Source of the DNA: CALBZE01 sp036381255
GTDB lineage: Bacteria; Gemmatimonadota; Gemmatimonadetes; Longimicrobiales; RSA9
DNA length: 64,000 bases
Direction of reading: 5' to 3'
Assembly: GCA_036381255.1 (NCBI GenBank)
Contig: DASVDG010000042.1
Location: 7,261 to 71,260, forward strand
Under the pieces are notes generated by a model. That model was not told where the DNA came from. It did no database searches and saw nothing but the letters and a program-made list of their open reading frames with translations. The position numbers were made by a program, and so were the translations under genes. Positions 32,088 through 40,030 of the stretch are shown here, piece by piece (position 1 is the stretch's first letter; the number at the start of each line of letters is the position of its first letter).

Positions 32088-33569
32088 GTGCGGTCGAAAT
32101 CCATGTTCCGCGGCCTGGCCGCGCTGATCACACTGCTCGTCGCCGCGCTCGCGGCCGCCGGCGCAAGCGCGCTCCGGGCGTCGCCCGCCCCCGCCGATCC
32201 GAACGACGCGCCGCTCGCGACCCGGCGATCCACGCCGCACCCGGCGACGGCGGAAACCGGCCGGGACGCCGCGCCGGATTCAGGGAGCCGCGTACTTCCG
32301 GACGCGCCGGCGCCGGCGGTGCAGGACCCCACGCCCCCGTCGCGCGCCGACACGGCGCTCCGCGTCTACCTCCTCACGATGGGCCCCGGCGACGCCGTGT
32401 GGGAGCGCTTCGGCCACAACGCGATCCGCATCGTCGATCCGGTGCGCGGGGAAGACGTGACGTACAACTACGGCATGTTCGACTTTGCGGCCGAGGACTT
32501 CTTCCCACGGTTCCTGCGCGGGGACATGCTGTACTGGATGGCCGGCTTCCCGTCGCGCGCGGTGGTCGACGCGTACGCGCGGTCGAACCGCGCGGTCTAC
32601 GCGCAGGAGCTGAACCTGACGGCCGAGCAGAAGCGGCGGCTGCGGGAGTTCCTGGAGTGGAACGCGCGCCCGGAGAATCGCTACTACGCGTACGACTACT
32701 ACCGCGACAACTGCGCGACGCGTGTACGGGACGCGATCGACCGCGCCCTCGGCGGACAGCTCGAGGCGGTGCTCGGCGACGTCGCGACCGCCACGACGTA
32801 CCGGTCGCACACCCGCCGCCTCACGGCGGACGACCTGCCGATCTACACCGGGCTGAACCTCGCGATGGGCGCGGCGATCGACCGGCCGCTCACGGCGTGG
32901 GAAGAAAGCTTCCTGCCGATGCGGCTGCGCGAGCACCTGCGGACCGTGCGCGTGCGCGGCCCGGACGGGATGCCGGTCCCGCTGGTCCGGTCGGAGACGG
33001 TGCTCGTCGCGGCCGACCGGGCGGCGGTGCCCGAGCAAGCGCCCGACCGGCGGACCGGCTACCTCCTCGCCGGCGCCGTCCTCGGCGCGATCTTCCTCGG
33101 CCTCGGCCGGCTCACGGCACGCGGCCGGCGGATCGGCCGGCTCGGCCTCGTCGCCGCGGGCGGCGCCTGGGCGGTCGGCACCGGCGTCGTCGGCACCGTC
33201 ATCGCGCTGCTCTGGGCGATGACGAACCACACCGTCACGTACGGCAACGAGAACCTGCTCCAGATCAACCCGCTGCCGCTGGCGCTCGTGGTGCTCCTGC
33301 CGCTGGCCGTGCTGCGCGGCCGCGCCGTGCGTGCGGCGCGGTGGCTCGCGTGGGCCGCGGCGACCGCTTCCGCCGCCGGACTGCTGCTTCAGGCGCTACC
33401 GGGCTTCGACCAGGTCAACGGCGAGATCATCGCGCTCGCGCTGCCGGCGCACTTCGGCCTGGCGGGCGGTCTCTGGGTGGCGTCGCGGCGGCACCCCGTC
33501 GATCGGGGCGCCCGCGTCAGCGAACGCGTGCGTGGTACTCCGCTTTCGCCCTCCGCTCCTCGGGCGTGA
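32088..33569 (+). CDS. DUF4105-domain membrane protein
   Basis: 493 residues from a GTG at 32088, chosen because GGAGG lies ten bases upstream and it adds basic residues (RSKS) before the signal/anchor helix FRGLAALITLLVAALAAAG. A Pro/Ala-rich linker leads to the DUF4105 domain (about 90-300): VYLLTMGPGDAVWERFGHNAIRI, YNYGMFDFAAEDFFPRFLRGDMLYW and YAYDYYRDNCATRVRDAIDRALGG. The conserved His of FGHN and Cys of DNCATR suggest a hydrolase-like site, but the family is uncharacterised. The C-terminal third has about five membrane helices. Its last 53 bases overlap the end of the convergent LysM barrel gene. Confidence 0.87.
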   Translation: MRSKSMFRGLAALITLLVAALAAAGASALRASPAPADPNDAPLATRRSTPHPATAETGRDAAPDSGSRVLPDAPAPAVQDPTPPSRADTALRVYLLTMGPGDAVWERFGHNAIRIVDPVRGEDVTYNYGMFDFAAEDFFPRFLRGDMLYWMAGFPSRAVVDAYARSNRAVYAQELNLTAEQKRRLREFLEWNARPENRYYAYDYYRDNCATRVRDAIDRALGGQLEAVLGDVATATTYRSHTRRLTADDLPIYTGLNLAMGAAIDRPLTAWEESFLPMRLREHLRTVRVRGPDGMPVPLVRSETVLVAADRAAVPEQAPDRRTGYLLAGAVLGAIFLGLGRLTARGRRIGRLGLVAAGGAWAVGTGVVGTVIALLWAMTNHTVTYGNENLLQINPLPLALVVLLPLAVLRGRAVRAARWLAWAAATASAAGLLLQALPGFDQVNGEIIALALPAHFGLAGGLWVASRRHPVDRGARVSERVRGTPLSPSAPRA

Positions 33570-36500
33570 GCGGCGCCTTCGGCGGGATCCGAAGGAGCTG
33601 GCCGGCGCGGATGTAGTCCGGGTCCGGGACCGCGTCGCGGTTCGCCACCCACAGCTTCGGCCAGAGCGATGGATCGCCGTACACGGTGCGGGCGACCATG
33701 CGCAACCCGAAATCGCCGGGCGCGACCCGGTAGGTGCGGGTCCGTGCAGGCGGCGCCGGCGGCGTCGCGTAGTAGGCATCGCGGGCGCGGCGCTCCGCCG
33801 CCGACAGCGATCCCTTCGGCGGCACGCGCAGCACCTGGCCCGGCCGGATGACATCCGGGTCCGGCAGCACCGCGCGGTTCGCGAGCCAGAGCTTCGGCCA
33901 GAGCGACGCGTCGTCGTAGACGATGCGCGAGATGTTCATCAGGCTGATGTCGTCGCTCGTGATCCGATATTCGCGGGCCGGCGCTCCGGACCGGGCGCCG
34001 CCGCCGCGCCGGCCGGCCGGTGCGTCGGCGACGTCCGTCACGACCGCGATCTCCCCCGAGTCGATGATCCGGACCGGGCGCCAGTGAGGCAGCGCCCTCA
34101 ACGTCACCTCCGCCGCGTCGCCGGGCGCCAGATGCAGGCGGATCGTGTCTTCCGCCAGGTCGTGGTTCGGCGGCAGGTCCGCGGCGACGACGGCGAGCGT
34201 CCACTCCCCCGGCGCCAGGTCGGCGAATTCGAAGCGCCCGCGCCCGTCGGTCACGCGGTGCAGCGCCTCGCCCTCCCGCGACAGCTCGATCACCACGTCG
34301 CGCAGCGCGCCGGCTTCGACCAGCGCGGAGGCGCCGGGATCCAGCGGCGCCGTCCGCTCGAACTCGAAGAGGCGCACCGTACCGGTCAGGCGCGCGCTCG
34401 GGCTGATCCCGATGTCCATGCGCACGGCCCGATCGCCGTCCACGGTGACGATGGCGGGGAGCGGCCGCATCGCGACGCGGTCCAGCCCGAGACTCTGCCG
34501 GTCCAGCCGCACGGGGTAGGTGCCCGGCCGCAGCCCGCGGAACGTCGCGGTGCCGTCGTCATCGGAGATCACCGTGCGACCGCCCAGGTGGACCGGGATT
34601 CCGGCGATCCCCTCCCCCGTCCGCGCGTCGTGGACCCGGATGCGCGCGCTCGCCCCCGAGCTCCGACCGGGAACGGGGAGGCCGAGCGGGATGACGTAGT
34701 CGGCCGTGAAGACGGCATCGCGCGTGAGCGCGCCGCCGCCCGCGCCGTACGCGGACACGCGCGTGTTGACCGCGATCCGGTGGCCGAAGGGGAGGGTGTG
34801 CTCGATGCCGGCGTCCACGAGCGCGTATCGCCGGGGCAGTTCCCCACCGTCGTGAAACGCCTGCACCGCCAGCCGCGCGCTTAGCGACGATGTGAGCTCC
34901 GCAGTGGCGTGCAGCGAGACCGAAAGCCGCTCCTGGAGCGTGGAGGTGTGGACCGTGGATCCCGATAAGTACTCCACGCGGGCGGAGTACGACTGCCCAT
35001 AACCCGGCGAGAGCGACGCTTGCAGCGAATGCCTCCGGAACGGGGCCTTCCGCCCGGCGACCCGGTCGAGCACGGTGCCGAATTCGCTCCCCGACTGCAC
35101 GACCATGCCACCGGCGTGGACGCCGAGCTGGAGACCCACGGACTCGAGCTCCCGGTCGAAGCGGCCATGCCACTGCCGGCCCGCTCGCCCCTCCCGCCGG
35201 TACTCCGCGCTGACCGCATGACCGTACGCGAGTCGCGCCGTGTACACGTGCGTCGCGCGGTCGCCGAGGAACAGCGCGCCCCGATCCCGGACCTCGCGCT
35301 CCTGCCACTGCGCCGATCCCTCCAGCCGCAACCGTCGCCAGATCCCCAGCGAGAGGCGGGCATGGTCACGGGACGTGCCCCGGTATGCGCCCGGGTAGTC
35401 CGGATCCGCGCGCAGGTGACCCGCGTCGAACCGGATCCGCGCGGTGCCTCCGGTCACGTCCACCGACCATGCTTCGGCTCCGGCGGCGAACGCCAGGCGC
35501 CGGCCGTACTCCACGTCGACGGTCGCGTTGCGCCAGGGCCGGACCGTGCCCCGCACGCTCGCGACCTGCCCGGAATCGGGGCCGATCCGCGCCAGGTAAT
35601 GGGCCGCGACTTCGATGCCCCGGCCGAAGCGGTAACCGAGCTGCGCCGCGTGCGTACGCTCCCCCGCCTCCTGCCGCCGGTTTCGATGGGCGTACCCGCC
35701 GACGAGCAGCCCGCCCGCCCGGGCACGGGCGCCGATCCCGAAAGCGTACCGGCCCGTCGCCGTCAATGGCGAGAGCCGGAAGATCTGATCGCCCAGCCAC
35801 ACGTCGAACCGCTCGCCCCGATAGCTCAGCCGATACTCGTCCCGGCCCCTGTAGGCGGAGCGTTCGATCGTCGATCGACGGGCGAGGAAGTCGACGCGCG
35901 CGGCGCTGCCCTCGTGCAGCCGGCCGCCGCCCCGAAACTCGAACTGGGCGCCCGGATACGGCTGCCGGACCGCGTGGAGGCGCAGCTCCGCCGGGAGGCG
36001 ACGGTCCGGTGCGGGCTCCTCCGCGCCGCCCGGATAAACGTCCACGGTGCTCGATGCCGTGGTCGTGACGCTGTCCGCGCCCACCGCCGTCGCCGTGAGG
36101 GCGACGTGGTGGCGCAGCATTCGCGTCGTCCGGGCCGCCGTCTCCACTTCGACGCCGATGATCCGGACCGCGCCGGCGCCGATGCCGATCACGGCCGAGT
36201 CGGTGTGCGTCGGTAGGTCGGGCGCGCTGCGGACCGAGAGGCGAACCCGGCCGGACGCGTTGCCCCGGTTCACCAGTCGAAATCGCGCCGTGTACGCCTC
36301 ACCGGCCACGACGAAGCGAGGCGCCTCGAGCGCCTGAAGCTCGAGACGCCAGCGGCTCCGCACGAACACCCGCACGAAATCGCCGACCGTACCCTCCCCG
36401 GCGCGGCCCGCCCGGCCCTCGAAGCCGATGCGGTACTCGCCCGGCCGCGCATCCGACGGCACCGCGACGCCGATCAATCGGATGGCCGCGCCGCCCGCCG

Positions 36501-36759
36501 GCACGTCGAACGACTCCGACCCGGTCACGACGCGCCAGCCGGCGGGCAGCTCGATGCGAGGCACGAAGCGCCTGGCCACGCCCCCCGCGTTGACCACGCG
36601 AAACACGGCCGTCACCGTGCTGCCCGCGTCCGCCTCGAGCAGCGCCGGGCCCCGCCGCTCGACCCGCAGCGCCGGCCGCTGGGCGAGCGCCGGCTGGGCG
36701 GCGCCCCACAGCGCTGCCACGAACACCCCCGCCAACCCGGCCCCGCGCGCCCGCGGCAT
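33517..36759 (-). CDS. Usher-like outer-membrane barrel protein with two C-terminal LysM domains
   Basis: 1080 residues. A signal peptide (GVFVAALWGAAQPALAQ) is followed by two Ig-like domains (about 28-245; GSTVTAVFRVVNAGGVARRF, AYTARFRLVNRGNASGRVRL). A long region of alternating amphipathic strands comes next (about 255-720; EYRLSYRGERFDVWLGDQIF, GLLVGGYAHRNRRQEAGERT), as expected of an outer-membrane beta-barrel. Then come carboxypeptidase-regulatory-like sandwiches (RTVISDDDGTATFRGLRPG; GRFEFADLAPGEWTLAVVAA) and two near-identical LysM repeats at the C-terminus (SLWPKLWLANRAVLPDPDVI and SLWPKLWVANRDAVPDPDYI). It starts 10 bases after the PapD-like chaperone gene. By position and architecture it could be the export pore of a chaperone/usher-like fibre system, held to peptidoglycan by LysM. 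The usher role is inference; the canonical FimD signature is not evident. Confidence 0.82.
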   Translation of the reverse strand: MPRARGAGLAGVFVAALWGAAQPALAQRPALRVERRGPALLEADAGSTVTAVFRVVNAGGVARRFVPRIELPAGWRVVTGSESFDVPAGGAAIRLIGVAVPSDARPGEYRIGFEGRAGRAGEGTVGDFVRVFVRSRWRLELQALEAPRFVVAGEAYTARFRLVNRGNASGRVRLSVRSAPDLPTHTDSAVIGIGAGAVRIIGVEVETAARTTRMLRHHVALTATAVGADSVTTTASSTVDVYPGGAEEPAPDRRLPAELRLHAVRQPYPGAQFEFRGGGRLHEGSAARVDFLARRSTIERSAYRGRDEYRLSYRGERFDVWLGDQIFRLSPLTATGRYAFGIGARARAGGLLVGGYAHRNRRQEAGERTHAAQLGYRFGRGIEVAAHYLARIGPDSGQVASVRGTVRPWRNATVDVEYGRRLAFAAGAEAWSVDVTGGTARIRFDAGHLRADPDYPGAYRGTSRDHARLSLGIWRRLRLEGSAQWQEREVRDRGALFLGDRATHVYTARLAYGHAVSAEYRREGRAGRQWHGRFDRELESVGLQLGVHAGGMVVQSGSEFGTVLDRVAGRKAPFRRHSLQASLSPGYGQSYSARVEYLSGSTVHTSTLQERLSVSLHATAELTSSLSARLAVQAFHDGGELPRRYALVDAGIEHTLPFGHRIAVNTRVSAYGAGGGALTRDAVFTADYVIPLGLPVPGRSSGASARIRVHDARTGEGIAGIPVHLGGRTVISDDDGTATFRGLRPGTYPVRLDRQSLGLDRVAMRPLPAIVTVDGDRAVRMDIGISPSARLTGTVRLFEFERTAPLDPGASALVEAGALRDVVIELSREGEALHRVTDGRGRFEFADLAPGEWTLAVVAADLPPNHDLAEDTIRLHLAPGDAAEVTLRALPHWRPVRIIDSGEIAVVTDVADAPAGRRGGGARSGAPAREYRITSDDISLMNISRIVYDDASLWPKLWLANRAVLPDPDVIRPGQVLRVPPKGSLSAAERRARDAYYATPPAPPARTRTYRVAPGDFGLRMVARTVYGDPSLWPKLWVANRDAVPDPDYIRAGQLLRIPPKAPLTPEERRAKAEYHARVR

Positions 36760-36769
36760 CGTATCCGGC

Positions 36770-37594
36770 TCAGAGCTTCAGCGTGTACTGCGCGCCGAAG
36801 ACGTCGTCACTCCCCGTGTCCGCCACGACCAGCACCGTGTACGTCCCCGACGGGATGTCCGTCAGGTCGAATCGCTGCCTGAGTGATGAACCCGGGTAGA
36901 GCAGTCCGCGCTGGTCCTCGTACCGCCCGACCGCGGCGCCGTTCGCGTCGTACAGCTCCAGCGAGATGTCCAGACGGTAACTCAGGTCGCCGGTGTTCAC
37001 GACGTCGAACTCCAGCACCCGGCCGCCGTCGGCCGTCGCCACGACGCGCGCCCCCTCGAGCTCGGCACGCCGCACGCCGGTCCCGTCGATGTGCGTCACG
37101 AGCTGCACCGCGTATCGCAGCTTCGTGCTCACGCCCATCCGGACCCGCTCCTGACCGGCCGTCCCGGATGACCCCGACGCCTCCGGGCCGACCGATTCCA
37201 CCATCAGCACGCTCCAGTACGTCCCGCCGAGCCGCCCGCCCGCGTCCGCCGGCACGTGCACCGAGTAGCTCACCTCCACCACCTCGCCCGGCCGCAACGC
37301 CACCCGCGAGGGCGCGAACGTCACCCACGACGCGTTCGACCGCGCCAGCGCGCCCGGCTCGCCGAACTCCACCCGGCCGTCCGCGAAATACGCGTAGTCC
37401 GTCTGGTAGATCCTGGCCTCCTGCGGCTCCGCCGTGGTGTTCCGCACCAAGACCGTGCCCGTGTACGTCTCTCCCGGCTCCGCTTGCCGCTCTTCCGTCA
37501 TCGGGCTGATCACCGCGATCTGGGCCGGAGACACGTCCGGTACCAGCACCAGCGCCGACACGACCAGACTCGATACGAGGCTCCGCTTACCCAT
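36770..37594 (-). CDS. PapD-like periplasmic chaperone
   Basis: 274 residues from the ATG at 37594 (GGAGGG upstream). The signal peptide ends at SPAQ (about residue 25). The N-terminal domain has the PapD-like sandwich pattern: IAVISPMTEERQAEPGETYTG, TVLVRNTTAEPQEARIYQTDY, then ASWVTFAPSRVALRPGEVVEVSYSVHVPADA and GTYWSVLMVE, closely recalling the WxxxxPxxxxLxPGExxxxxxxxxxP core of pilus chaperones. The C-terminal domain (about 150-274) is a second sandwich (VLEFDVVNTGDLSYRLDISLEL, PSGTYTVLVVADTG). It sits between a small secreted beta-rich protein gene and the barrel gene, as a chaperone does in fimbrial operons. DUF916-like cell-surface proteins are an alternative relative. Confidence 0.75.
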   Translation of the reverse strand: MGKRSLVSSLVVSALVLVPDVSPAQIAVISPMTEERQAEPGETYTGTVLVRNTTAEPQEARIYQTDYAYFADGRVEFGEPGALARSNASWVTFAPSRVALRPGEVVEVSYSVHVPADAGGRLGGTYWSVLMVESVGPEASGSSGTAGQERVRMGVSTKLRYAVQLVTHIDGTGVRRAELEGARVVATADGGRVLEFDVVNTGDLSYRLDISLELYDANGAAVGRYEDQRGLLYPGSSLRQRFDLTDIPSGTYTVLVVADTGSDDVFGAQYTLKL

Positions 37595-37620
37595 GAACGC
37601 ACCCTCCCCACGCGACGAAC

Positions 37621-37650
37621 CGGGGGGCGCGCAGCGACGCGCACCCCCCG
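37621..37650 (-). promoter_or_regulatory. Intercistronic hairpin after the subunit gene
   Basis: A stem of six G-C pairs plus a closing pair, one C-A mismatch and four further pairs encloses a 6-base loop. It fills the middle of the 78-base gap between the small secreted protein gene and the chaperone gene. Such a structure can end part of the transcripts and protect the upstream message, giving more subunit than assembly protein. Confidence 0.5.
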
Positions 37651-37672
37651 ACATCCTCGCGTCGTCGGCCGA

Positions 37673-38152
37673 TCAGATCTCGTCGACGATCGTGTACGTG
37701 ACCACCTTGCTGTTCGACCCGGCCGCCGCCGCCGGCGTCGCGGTCAGCGTGTACCGGATCTTGAGACCCGACTCCGCCACCTGGCTCAGGTCCCCGACCA
37801 CCTCCGTCTCCGTGGTCGACAGCGTCACCACGCCCGCGCTCGTGCCGACCGTCGACGGCGCGTCCAGCTCGACCTGCAACGTCAGCCCCGCCTCCATGGG
37901 GTTGTCCAGCGCCGCCATGATCCGCTTCGGCGACGTCGCCGGCGCGTTCGTCTCCACCGCGTACGTGCTGGCGCTGTCCGTCACCGCCGCCGTCGTCGTC
38001 GTGATCGTCAACGACGGAGTTCCCGTCACCGTCACGGTGTTGATCGAATTCACCGTGTAGTTCACGGTATGCGAAGAACCCTGCGCCGCCGCCGTCCCGG
38101 CGGACACCACCACCAGCAGCGCCGCCGCGCCCATGATGCGTCCCATTCTCAT
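37673..38152 (-). CDS. Small secreted beta-rich protein, candidate fibre subunit
   Basis: 159 residues with GGAGGAG before the ATG. The signal peptide is clear (IMGAAALLVVVSAGTAAAQG). The mature part is Thr/Val/Ser-rich with regular beta-strand alternation: HTVNYTVNSINTVTVTGTPSL, TITTTTAAVTDSASTYAVET, LTLQVELDAPSTVGTSAGVV and a C-terminal SKVVTYTIVDEI. There is no Cys. The composition is like spore-coat-U/fimbrial or WxL-like surface subunits, but I recognise no exact family. It is the first gene of the operon with a PapD-like chaperone and a large outer-membrane barrel, and it is followed by a hairpin that could boost its yield. All this fits a major surface-fibre subunit. Confidence 0.72.
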   Translation of the reverse strand: MRMGRIMGAAALLVVVSAGTAAAQGSSHTVNYTVNSINTVTVTGTPSLTITTTTAAVTDSASTYAVETNAPATSPKRIMAALDNPMEAGLTLQVELDAPSTVGTSAGVVTLSTTETEVVGDLSQVAESGLKIRYTLTATPAAAAGSNSKVVTYTIVDEI

Positions 38153-38307
38153 GCTCTCCTCCAGGGTGCATGTCTGCGCGCTCCGGACACCGCGCCCGGA
38201 GCGCTACCGGATCGGACCCGGGGACCTCCATCAGCCCGCGGGGCGCTCCCTCAACACCGCACCCCTCCCGGGTCCTCGCTTTCGCGCGATCCTGCGGCCC
38301 GACCATG

Positions 38308-38323
38308 GGCGAGTCGCATGCCA
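38308..38323 (-). promoter_or_regulatory. Candidate sigma54 promoter of the fibre operon
   Basis: On the minus strand TGGCATGCGACTCGCC contains the GG-N10-GC core of -24/-12 promoters; TGGCATG is one base from the consensus TGGCACG, while the -12 part TCGCC is weaker than TTGCA. The predicted start near 38297 leaves a leader of about 145 bases. A sigma54-type activator gene lies immediately upstream. Confidence 0.42.
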
Positions 38324-38348
38324 CTCTGGACGCCAAGCCTAAATCATT

Positions 38349-38504
38349 GTGTTACAATATTTTTCGCAATCGCCCCACCGCGCACCCGACCGGCGGCCTG
38401 TATACTTCGTTTACAGTCGGCGGAGGCGATGGGCGAGGAAACGGGGGCACGACGGCGCAGCACCGCCGATGATCACCCGGTTTACAGTGTCAATATTGTT
38501 TACA
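38349..38504. repeat. AT-rich cluster of TGT/ACA palindromic repeats
   Basis: Elements: ATTGTGTTACAAT (a 5-3-5 palindrome near 38347-38359), TGTATAC-TTC-GTTTACA (38399-38415, one mismatch between arms), GTTTACA at 38480-38486 and again at 38498-38504, and CAATATTG (38491-38498). They lie about 50 to 200 bases upstream of the sigma54 promoter candidate, where enhancer sites are normally found, and stand out by AT content. Confidence 0.5.
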
Positions 38505-38539
38505 TACGGCGGGTGGCGGCAGCGGCTGGGTGGGGGCGG

Positions 38540-39898
38540 TCAGTCGGGGATGCCGAAGCGTTCGAGCTTTTTGTAGAGGCCGGGGCGGGAGATGCCGAGG
38601 GCGCGAGCGGCGCGGGAGCGGTTGCCGTCGAACCGGCGCAGGACGCGGAGGATGTGGCGGCGCTCGAGTTCGTCGAGCGTGAGGTCGGCGGGGTCGTCGT
38701 CGGCGGTGCCGGTGGTGCGGATCCCGGAGCGGAGTTCGGCGGGGAGGTGCTCGGGCCGCAGTTCGTCGGTGTCACCGGCGAGGAGGACGACGCGCTCGAG
38801 GAGGTTCTTGAGCTCGCGGATGTTGCCGGGCCAGGCGTAGCCGACGAGGAGCGAGAGCGAATCGGGGGAGAAGTGGACGGGTCCCCGTCGGGTGCGGCGG
38901 TGCAGCTCGTGGAGCAGTTGGAGGCAGAGGTTCTCGATGTCGCGCCGGCCGCGCTCGCGCAGCGGCGGCAGGTGGATGGGGAGGACGTTGAGGCGGTAGT
39001 AGAGGTCTTCGCGGAAGCGTTCGGCGCGGACCTCGGCCTCGAGGTCGCGATTGGTGGCGGCGATCAGGCGGACGTCGACCTCGATTTCGCGGGTGCCGCC
39101 GAGGCGTCGGAAGCGGCGGTTTTCCAGGACTTTGAGCAGTTTCGGCTGGAGCTCGGGCGCGAGGTCGCCGATCTCGTCGAGGAAGAGGGTGCCGCGGTCG
39201 GCGATTTCGAAGAGGCCGCGTTTCTGGGTCTTGGCATCGGTGAACGCGCCGCGTTCATGGCCGAAGAGTTCGGAGTCGAGGAAGTTGGAGGTGAGGCCGG
39301 CGCAGTTGATCTCGATGAAGGGGGCGTCGGCGCGGGGCGAGAGCGAGTGGATGAGCTGGGCGACCCACCCTTTGCCGGTCCCGGTCTCACCGGTGATGAG
39401 GACGGTCGTGTCCTGCCCGGCGAGGAGCCGGACCTTGCGGGCCACCTCCTGCATGGCCGGCGAGGAGCCGAGGAGTTCCAGGCGGGAAGCGTCCTGCCGC
39501 TGCTGCATGTAGTAGCGGCTGCGGCGCCGGAGCTCGACCTTTTCGTAGGCGCGCTCGACGGCCGCCGCGAGGTGGGCGAAGTCGACGGGCTTCGTGAGGA
39601 AGTTTTCCGCGCCCATCTTCATCGCCTCGACCGCGATCGCGACGTCGTTGTACCCGGTCAGCATGATGATCGTGGCCTCCGGGTCCTTCTGGCGGAGCTG
39701 GACGAGGATGTCGATGCCGTTGCCTTCGGAGAGGCCGAAATCGAGGAGCACGAGGTCGGGCCGCTCGCGGTCGTAGAGCTCGAGGCTCGCCTCGCCCGTC
39801 TGCGCCTGGGCGACCTCCCAGCCCCACGTGCCGAAGGCGTGGGACAGGAGGCGCAGGATGGCCGGGTCGTCGTCGATGATGAGGACCGAGCGTGTCAT
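38540..39898 (-). CDS. Sigma54-dependent response regulator (NtrC type)
   Basis: 452 residues in three domains. The receiver (about 1-120) has the acidic pair in LIIDDDPAIL, phospho-Asp in DLVLLDFGLSEGNG, Thr in MLTGYND and Lys in LTKPVD. The AAA+ domain (about 140-370) has Walker A GETGTGKG, Walker B GTLFLDEIGDLAPELQ, the arginine-finger region RLIAATNRDLEAEVRAERFREDLYYRLNVLP and the sigma54-contact loop as GAFTDA instead of GAFTGA. The C-terminal Fis-type helix-turn-helix is RSRAARALGISRPGLYKKLERFG. It lies directly upstream of the fibre operon on the same strand, so it is the natural candidate to control it. No partner kinase is adjacent. Confidence 0.94.
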   Translation of the reverse strand: MTRSVLIIDDDPAILRLLSHAFGTWGWEVAQAQTGEASLELYDRERPDLVLLDFGLSEGNGIDILVQLRQKDPEATIIMLTGYNDVAIAVEAMKMGAENFLTKPVDFAHLAAAVERAYEKVELRRRSRYYMQQRQDASRLELLGSSPAMQEVARKVRLLAGQDTTVLITGETGTGKGWVAQLIHSLSPRADAPFIEINCAGLTSNFLDSELFGHERGAFTDAKTQKRGLFEIADRGTLFLDEIGDLAPELQPKLLKVLENRRFRRLGGTREIEVDVRLIAATNRDLEAEVRAERFREDLYYRLNVLPIHLPPLRERGRRDIENLCLQLLHELHRRTRRGPVHFSPDSLSLLVGYAWPGNIRELKNLLERVVLLAGDTDELRPEHLPAELRSGIRTTGTADDDPADLTLDELERRHILRVLRRFDGNRSRAARALGISRPGLYKKLERFGIPD

Positions 39899-40030
39899 TG
39901 CGGCAAATATGGCGAAAGTGCCGCCGCCACGCCACTGCCGGCCGCTCGGCGGGCACGGGCCGCTGCCGCGGCCCGCTCCCGCCGGCCGTGCGTCACGGAC
40001 GTCGCCCGTCGCCCGTCCGCGCCCCGGCCG

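Larger units (their letters stand above)
38153..38539. other. Intergenic region between the regulator and the fibre operon
   Basis: 387 bases holding the leader of the subunit gene, the sigma54 promoter candidate (38308-38323) and the AT-rich repeat cluster (38349-38504). No terminator after the regulator gene is obvious and no further gene is seen. Confidence 0.6.

Noticed and set aside
38340..38372. Sigma70-type promoter (TTGCGA with TGATTT) for the fibre operon
   Set aside because: The -10 match is poor; the GG-N10-GC element and neighbouring sigma54 activator explain the region better.
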